A DNA stretch of 64,000 nucleotides from assembly GCF_002982075.1 (NCBI RefSeq), contig NZ_PUEJ01000012.1, positions 62,001 to 126,000 on the forward strand. Direction: 5' to 3'. The notes beneath the pieces were generated by a model. The model was not told where the DNA came from. It did not search any database and saw only the letters and a list, made by a program, of their open reading frames with translations. Positions 59,429 to 64,000 of this stretch are shown here, piece by piece (within the stretch, counting starts at the first letter, position 1; each line of letters starts with the position of its first letter). A program made the translations under genes and the position numbers. The DNA is from Labrys okinawensis (GTDB lineage Bacteria; Pseudomonadota; Alphaproteobacteria; Rhizobiales; Labraceae).

Positions 59429-59830
59429 ATGAATCACCCCCTGAAGAATCAGGCCAGGCCCAGCATCATCGTGAACGACGTCGATTTCGAGCGTCTGACA
59501 CAACTCGCGACCTCGGCCCTCGATCGGTTCCCGGAAGTGGCCGAGGCGTTGCTCGGCGAGCTGGACCGGGCAGAGATTGTTCCGGCGACCGAGGTGGGGC
59601 ACAGCGTGGTGCAGATCGGTTCTGTCGTCACCTTCGAGACCGAGGGCGGCGCTATGCGCGAGGTAAGGCTGGTCTATCCGGGGGAGGCCGACATTGCCGA
59701 AGGCAAGGTCTCGATCCTCACGCCGATCGGCACGGCCCTGCTGGGCCTGTCGCCGGGGCAGTCGATCACCTGGAAGGCCCGTGACGGCCGCGAGCACGAA
59801 CTGCACGTCACGGCCGTGAAAGCGCCCTGA
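59429..59830 (+). CDS. rnk: Regulator of nucleoside diphosphate kinase, GreA/GreB-like
   Basis: This 133-residue protein starts at the ATG at 59429. The C-terminal two-thirds is the GreA/GreB C-terminal fold: VVQIGSVVTFETEGGAMREV and ILTPIGTALLGLSPGQSI. The short N-terminal helix pair (FERLTQLATSALDRFPEV) matches Rnk rather than the coiled-coil GreA. Rnk binds RNA polymerase near the secondary channel and affects nucleotide pools. It is a single gene; a family A-prime hairpin follows. Confidence 0.92.
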   Translation: MNHPLKNQARPSIIVNDVDFERLTQLATSALDRFPEVAEALLGELDRAEIVPATEVGHSVVQIGSVVTFETEGGAMREVRLVYPGEADIAEGKVSILTPIGTALLGLSPGQSITWKARDGREHELHVTAVKAP

Positions 59831-59841
59831 GGGGGCGCCGG

Positions 59842-59943
59842 AGCGTTTTCCCAGACAAGCCGATAGACTTATCGATCAAGAAAACGCCTTGAAACAAAGA
59901 GTTAGAGAGAAAGTGCGATTCCGAGAAATCGCACTTTGTTCTG
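59842..59943 (-). repeat. Family A-prime repeat with an 11-bp hairpin
   Basis: It begins GAGCGTTTTCCCAGACAAGC and contains the perfect stem AAAGTGCGATT (59910-59920) / AATCGCACTTT (59927-59937). It separates rnk from the convergent 436-aa gene and can terminate transcription from both sides. Confidence 0.8.
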
Positions 59944-59948
59944 GAAGG

Positions 59949-61259
59949 TTATTGCGCCGCGGCGGCGTCGGCGTTCCAGGCTGCCATGGCGTCGTTGAAG
60001 GCCTTCTCGCCCGTCGGTCCCTTCTCGAAGGTGAACACGGCGTTGCGGCCATTGGCAAAGGTAAACACCAGATCGAACCACTGGTTGGTCTGCAACATCT
60101 TGGCGTTGCGGCCCTTCTCGTCTGGCGGGTCGAGCAGGCCCATCAGGAACACGCCCGTGGTGACCTTCATCAAGGCGCCGTCGAGTTGCAGGCCCGGAAC
60201 CTGCGGATCGGATTTGACGTTGACGCTCTTGACGTCGCCGACCGCTCCGCTGGGATAGTCGGCCGGCACGCTCATCTGGATGTTCAGAAGATAGTTCGCC
60301 GGCAGTGAACGGTCGGAATTGTGCCTGAGGGTGAGGAGCACCTTCATCTTGCGGTCGGGAACGTTGATCTCACCGACGACGACGGTATCGAGCGGGCCAT
60401 TGGTACCACTGGCCTGCGATTCCGTGCGCCAATTCACGGTGCCTTCGAACAGGCGGCCCTTCATGGGAGCGCTCGGATCTTCCTCCATCAGGCGCGCACG
60501 CTGGCCCTCCGGCGCTTCGGATTGGGCCGAGGGCAGCAATGGCGCGGGCGCAGACGGAGCCTGCGGGGCCGGCGCAGCGGGCTCCGGGGTGGCTGGCGCG
60601 GGCGCCGGGGGCGGGGGATTGCCGGTGGCAACCTCGGTCTGGGGCGCAGCCGGCGTACCGCCGAGCCGGTCGTTCAACTTGCCGGGTTCGGGCGCGGGCT
60701 TGGGCGCTGCCTGCGGCGCGGTCGCCTGCTGGGGCACCAGCACGGGGCTGTCGTCGCTGCCGCGCAAATAGAGCGCGGTAGCGGCGCCGCCGCCGATGAT
60801 GATGGCCGCTGTCGCGGCCATGAGGGCATAACGCCTGAGATTGCCGTTGGACCTGTTGCGGCGGGGCGCCTGCGGCCGCCGCTTCTCGGCCTTGCGCTCG
60901 GCAAAAGCCGGCAGGCCGTTGGGCCGCGGCGAGGCAGGGGTCGAGGCCTCGTCTTGGGATGCCTCGTCGCCGGTCGATGCAGTGTCGGACTGTGATTGGG
61001 GGGCAGCCGGACGCTCGGAGGCCACCGGTTCAGGCGTGAACTCGGCCTCGTCGTAATGGTGCTCGACGCGCCGGATGGCTTCTTCGAGCAGGTTGCGTTC
61101 CCGGGCGATCTGCCCTTCGGTCAGCGCGGGATCGGCGGCATTGAGCTGGCGGAGAAGAGCGGAGCGGGCTTTCTCATAGAGCGCCTGACGGGTTTCCTGC
61201 GTATTGGGGGAAAGACCCTGCACGGCTCGCTGAATGGGAGGAAAATAGTCCGTCGACAC
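59949..61259 (-). CDS. Conserved hypothetical, proline-rich single-pass membrane protein
   Basis: This 436-residue protein starts at the ATG at 61259. Residues 1-70 are helical and charged (ARSALLRQLNAADPALTEGQ, IRRVEHHYDEAE). A basic region RRPQAPRRNRSNGNLRR precedes a single membrane helix, YALMAATAAIIIGGGAATAL (about 145-165). A Pro/Ala-rich linker fills about 180-250. A folded C-terminal domain of about 170 residues (GRLFEGTVNWRTESQASG to GRNAVFTFEKGP) is probably periplasmic. I recognise no named domain. It lies between rnk and purA and has no clear operon partners. Function unknown. Confidence 0.82.
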   Translation of the reverse strand: MSTDYFPPIQRAVQGLSPNTQETRQALYEKARSALLRQLNAADPALTEGQIARERNLLEEAIRRVEHHYDEAEFTPEPVASERPAAPQSQSDTASTGDEASQDEASTPASPRPNGLPAFAERKAEKRRPQAPRRNRSNGNLRRYALMAATAAIIIGGGAATALYLRGSDDSPVLVPQQATAPQAAPKPAPEPGKLNDRLGGTPAAPQTEVATGNPPPPAPAPATPEPAAPAPQAPSAPAPLLPSAQSEAPEGQRARLMEEDPSAPMKGRLFEGTVNWRTESQASGTNGPLDTVVVGEINVPDRKMKVLLTLRHNSDRSLPANYLLNIQMSVPADYPSGAVGDVKSVNVKSDPQVPGLQLDGALMKVTTGVFLMGLLDPPDEKGRNAKMLQTNQWFDLVFTFANGRNAVFTFEKGPTGEKAFNDAMAAWNADAAAAQ

Positions 61260-61292
61260 GCGTTCTGTCTCGATCTCTTCACGAAAGCACTT

Positions 61293-61386
61293 CCCAGAAA
61301 AGATTGTCGACTTTTCAATTAGGAAAATGCGTCAAAACAAGACGTAAGAGCAAAATCCGATTCGGAGAAATCGCACTTTGCTCCGG
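61293..61386 (-). repeat. Family A-prime repeat
   Basis: The element carries TAAGAGCAAAATCCGATTCG and GAGAAATCGCACTTTGCTCC, closely like 59842-59943. It sits between purA and the 436-aa gene. Confidence 0.75.
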
Positions 61387-61489
61387 GCCCATGATCCGCT
61401 GCAGACAGGCCTTGTCGCCATGACGTAGCGGAAACCACGCCCGATCCTGCTCCGGAGAACAAGATCGCCGCCGGACAATCCAGGCGCCG

Positions 61490-61509
61490 CGCGGGTCGCA
61501 ACCCGCGCA
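61490..61509 (-). terminator. Hairpin after purA
   Basis: GCGCGGGT (61490-61497) pairs perfectly with ACCCGCGC (61502-61509) around CGCA. It starts about 57 bases beyond the purA stop and lacks a T run, so termination is possible but not certain. Confidence 0.5.
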
Positions 61510-61566
61510 GTGCCGTCGCAGCAGATCACGCACTAATGCCCGAATCTGACGGGATTAGGTCTGCTC

Positions 61567-62856
61567 TTAGACTTGAAAGGGATTTTGCACAAGGATCGTA
61601 TCGTCCCGGTCGGGGCTGGTGGAGAGCACGGCCACCGGCGCGCCGATCAGCTCTTCGATGCGGCGCACATATTTGATCGCCTGCGCCGGCAGGTCGGCCC
61701 AGGAGCGGGCCTTGGCGGTGGTTTCCCGCCAGCCCTCGATTTCCTCATAGATGGGTTTGACGCGGGCCTGGGCGGCCTGGCTGGCCGGCAGATAGTCGAT
61801 TTCGCGACCGTCCAGCTCGTAGCGCACGCACACCTTGATGGTCTCGAATCCGTCGAGAATGTCGAGCTTGGTGAGGGCGATGCCGGTGATGCCGGAGGTG
61901 CGGATGGTCTGGCGCACCAGCGCGGCGTCGAACCAGCCGCAGCGGCGGGCCCGGCCGGTGACCGTGCCGAACTCGCGACCGCGCTCACCGATCAGGCGAC
62001 CGGTCTCGTCGGTGAGCTCGGTCGGGAACGGGCCTTCGCCCACGCGCGTGGTATAGGCCTTGGTGATGCCCAGCACATAATCGAGCGCGCCCGGCCCGAG
62101 GCCGGAGCCGACGGCGGCCTGCCCGGCTACCGTGTTGGAGGAGGTGACATAGGGATAGGTGCCGTGGTCGATGTCGAGCAACGCGCCCTGGGCGCCTTCG
62201 AACAGGATGCGGCTGCCGGCCTTGCGCTCCTTGTCGAGCAGCGCGCCGACATCGTCCATGAAGGGCAGGACCTGCGGCGCGATGTCCGCCAGTTCCTGAT
62301 AGAGCGCCTCCGGATCGATCTCGCTCTGGCCGGTGCCGCGGCGCAGGGCATTGTGGTGGTTGAGCAGGCGGGCGATCTTCGGGCGCAGGGCGGAAAGGTC
62401 GGCCAGGTCCATCAGGCGGATGGCGCGCCGGCCCACCTTGTCCTCATAGGCAGGGCCGATACCGCGCCCGGTCGTGCCGATCTTGGTGCCGTCGGTCGCC
62501 GACTCGCGCAGGCGGTCGAGGTCCTGGTGCAGGGAAAGGATGAGCGGGGTGTTCTCGGCGATGCGCAAGGCCTCGGGCGTCACCGACACGCCCTGTTCCT
62601 TCAGCTTCTTCACCTCGGCGACGAAGGCGCGGGGATCGAGCACCACGCCATTGCCGATCACCGAGAGCTTGCCGCGCACGATGCCCGAGGGCAGCAGGGA
62701 CAATTTATAGACATTGTCACCGATGACGAGGGTGTGGCCGGCATTGTGCCCGCCCTGGAAGCGCACGACGACGTCGGCCTGTTCCGACAGCCAGTCGACG
62801 ATCTTACCCTTGCCTTCGTCGCCCCATTGCGACCCGACCACGACGACATTGGCCAT
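61567..62856 (-). CDS. purA: Adenylosuccinate synthetase
   Basis: This 429-residue enzyme of AMP synthesis joins IMP and aspartate using GTP. The N-terminal P-loop GSQWGDEGKGK (about 8-18) with the catalytic Asp, the GHNAGHT segment and the C-terminal TLTKLD-like ALTKLDILDGF are conserved PurA hallmarks. The ATG at 62856 begins MANVVVVGSQWG, as in the family. It is the last housekeeping gene in the window and stands alone. Confidence 0.97.
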   Translation of the reverse strand: MANVVVVGSQWGDEGKGKIVDWLSEQADVVVRFQGGHNAGHTLVIGDNVYKLSLLPSGIVRGKLSVIGNGVVLDPRAFVAEVKKLKEQGVSVTPEALRIAENTPLILSLHQDLDRLRESATDGTKIGTTGRGIGPAYEDKVGRRAIRLMDLADLSALRPKIARLLNHHNALRRGTGQSEIDPEALYQELADIAPQVLPFMDDVGALLDKERKAGSRILFEGAQGALLDIDHGTYPYVTSSNTVAGQAAVGSGLGPGALDYVLGITKAYTTRVGEGPFPTELTDETGRLIGERGREFGTVTGRARRCGWFDAALVRQTIRTSGITGIALTKLDILDGFETIKVCVRYELDGREIDYLPASQAAQARVKPIYEEIEGWRETTAKARSWADLPAQAIKYVRRIEELIGAPVAVLSTSPDRDDTILVQNPFQV

Positions 62857-62900
62857 GGTGATCTCCCTTCTCTCTCTGGCCCTCGGCCCCGGAATTCCTC

Positions 62901-63002
62901 AGAGCAAAACGGGTTCGAACGGAAACGCCATTTTGCCCCAACTCGTTCGTTCCGACGCGTTTTGCTTTCCTGCTGGTGGTCCCACCAAATCGCAAAAACG
63001 CC
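62901..63002 (+). repeat. Full-length copy of repeat family A
   Basis: AGAGCAAAACGGGTTCGAACG opens the element (first 20 shown loosely) and AATCGCAAAAACGCC closes it, in the orientation of 13000-13100. It lies just upstream of purA, so it may contribute to its leader. Confidence 0.8.
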
Positions 63003-63032
63003 TTCGCTCGGAATTCCAAAACCCGGACACGC

Positions 63033-63065
63033 AAAAGCCCGGCTCATCCGATGGCCGGGCTTTTT
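63033..63065. terminator. Strong hairpin with T run, no adjacent gene end
   Basis: AAAAGCCCGGC (63033-63043) pairs with GCCGGGCTTTT (63054-63064). On both strands a T run follows. It stands between two divergent promoters (purA and the binding protein), with no gene ending nearby. Confidence 0.75.
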
Positions 63066-63131
63066 CACTTCCTAACGGATCGGGCGAATGTCGTAAACCC
63101 GTAAAAATAGCTGCAAACAGTGAATTTGAGG

Positions 63132-63172
63132 GCTGTCATATATGACAGCTTCTATTGACACAAAAGTGTCAA
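63132..63172 (+). promoter_or_regulatory. Two adjacent palindromic operators
   Basis: GCTGTCATATATGACAGC (63132-63149) is a perfect 18-bp palindrome. TTGACACAAAAGTGTCAA (63155-63172) is a second, with 7-bp arms. The second includes a TTGACA -35-like hexamer. They precede the binding-protein gene at 63250, so a GntR-like repressor is likely, but none is encoded in the window. Confidence 0.75.
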
Positions 63173-63249
63173 CCGTCATTGATACCAGCGCCGCTGTAAA
63201 AACCCTTACGGATAAAATGGGCCTTGCGGCACCATCAAGGAGTTGGACG

Positions 63250-64000
63250 ATGAGCAGGAAAACGTGGCTGGGTATCGCATCGGTATCCGTACTGGCTTTG
63301 GCGGCTTCGATGGGCAGCGCGTTTGCCCAGAGCCAGGAGCTGATCGACGCCGCCAAGAAGGAAGGCCAACTCACGACGATCGCGTTGCCGCATGACTGGT
63401 GCGGTTATGGCGCCATCATCGAAGGCTTCAAGGCCAAGTATGGCCTCAAGGTCAATGAACTCAACCCCGATGCCGGTTCGGGCGATGAGGTCGAGGCCAT
63501 CAAGGCCAACAAGGGCAACACCGGTCCGCAGGCTCCCGATGTGATCGACGTCGGCCTTTCCTTCGGTCCGACCTCCAAGAAGGACGGCCTGATCCAGCCC
63601 TATAAGGTGGCGACCTGGGCTTCCATTCCCGACAATGCCAAGGATGCCGACGGCTATTGGTATGGCGACTATTACGGCGTGCTTGCCTTCGAGGTGAACA
63701 AGGACATCGTCAAGAATTCGCCGAAGGACTGGTCCGACCTGCTGAGCTCCGACTATGCCAATGCCGTGGCGCTGGCGGGTGATCCCCGCACCGCGAACCA
63801 GGCCATCCAGGGCGTCTATGCCGCCGGCCTGTCAGCCGCAAAGGGCGATTCCAGCAAGGCTGCTGCCGAGGGCCTGAAATTCTTCGCCGAGCTCAACAAG
63901 AAGGGTAATTTCGTGCCCACCATCGGCAAGGCCGCCTCGCTGGCCCAGGGCGCGACCCCGATCGTGCTGCGCTGGGACTACAACGCCCTTACCGATCGTG
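63250..64000 (+). CDS. ABC transporter substrate-binding protein, N-terminal part
   Basis: The visible 250 residues start at the ATG at 63250 with AAGGAG upstream. The frame runs off the window, so the gene is incomplete. A signal peptide ends near AFA (about residue 26). The mature part has AKKEGQLTTIALPHDWCGYG, FKAKYGLKVNELNPDAGSG and VIDVGLSFGPTSKKDGLIQP, typical of the periplasmic iron/polyamine/phosphonate-type binding proteins (SBP_bac_6/8-like). It is probably the first gene of an importer operon that continues beyond 64000. Substrate unknown. Confidence 0.9.
   Translation, partial: MSRKTWLGIASVSVLALAASMGSAFAQSQELIDAAKKEGQLTTIALPHDWCGYGAIIEGFKAKYGLKVNELNPDAGSGDEVEAIKANKGNTGPQAPDVIDVGLSFGPTSKKDGLIQPYKVATWASIPDNAKDADGYWYGDYYGVLAFEVNKDIVKNSPKDWSDLLSSDYANAVALAGDPRTANQAIQGVYAAGLSAAKGDSSKAAAEGLKFFAELNKKGNFVPTIGKAASLAQGATPIVLRWDYNALTDR

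Noticed and set aside
1..64000. CRISPR array or prophage
   Set aside because: No regularly spaced direct repeats, cas genes, integrases or phage structural genes were seen; the repeated elements are palindromic and dispersed.

Overview
The window is a stretch of chromosome from a GC-rich alphaproteobacterium, most likely of the order Hyphomicrobiales (Rhizobiales). This rests on the Omp2-type porin, the alphaproteobacterial bS21 and RpoH proteins, the purE-purK pair, many solute-binding-protein ABC systems and dense families of short palindromic intergenic repeats. No prophage, transposase, CRISPR array or plasmid function was seen. Genes are tightly packed, and most long antisense reading frames are GC-driven shadows of real genes.

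Layout. 1-5.2 kb: the end of a D-erythronate dehydrogenase-like gene, a 2-hydroxyacid dehydrogenase, a large porin, a small XRE-type protein and an SDR oxidoreductase. 5.4-9.1 kb: a carbohydrate ABC importer (binding protein, two permeases, a tiny membrane protein) with no ATPase gene beside it. 9.3-15.3 kb: a redox/aromatic-electrophile neighbourhood with a pirin, an MhqO-MhqD fusion, GNAT and cupin proteins, a second MhqO-like dioxygenase and a divergent LysR regulator over an elaborate operator region. 15.3-21.3 kb: GNAT, LuxR-type and winged-helix regulators, then a 1034-residue ABC-exporter-like protein with eroded nucleotide-binding motifs and a C-terminal cyclic-nucleotide-binding domain.

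21.4-34.7 kb is a large carbohydrate or polyol catabolic locus: ALDH16-type aldehyde dehydrogenase, DERA-type aldolase, SorC-type regulator, FGGY kinase, zinc alcohol dehydrogenase, GldA-like dehydrogenase, a ribose-type ABC importer and a divergent cupin-type phosphoglucose-isomerase-like gene. Two promoters in it share a TCAC-N4-GTGA operator, so it looks like one regulon. The substrate is not evident. 34.7-42.4 kb holds MarR, a quinone reductase-like flavoprotein, a cupin, a GlcD-like FAD oxidase, a cytosine-deaminase-like amidohydrolase, an NMT1-type ABC importer and RidA; together these suggest uptake and breakdown of a nitrogen heterocycle.

42.4-64 kb is mostly housekeeping: CobW GTPase with WD40 and 86-aa partners, an orphan capsule-type glycosyltransferase-like protein, a TPR lipoprotein, rpsU, purEK, OpgG, an alkyladenine glycosylase, a FecR-domain protein, tRNA-Glu(CTC), an RluA-family synthase, a YqjD/YqjE-like pair, rpoH, rnk, a proline-rich membrane protein, purA and the start of another solute-binding protein. 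At least five families of short inverted repeats lie between genes; several act as likely terminators and some reach into coding ends.
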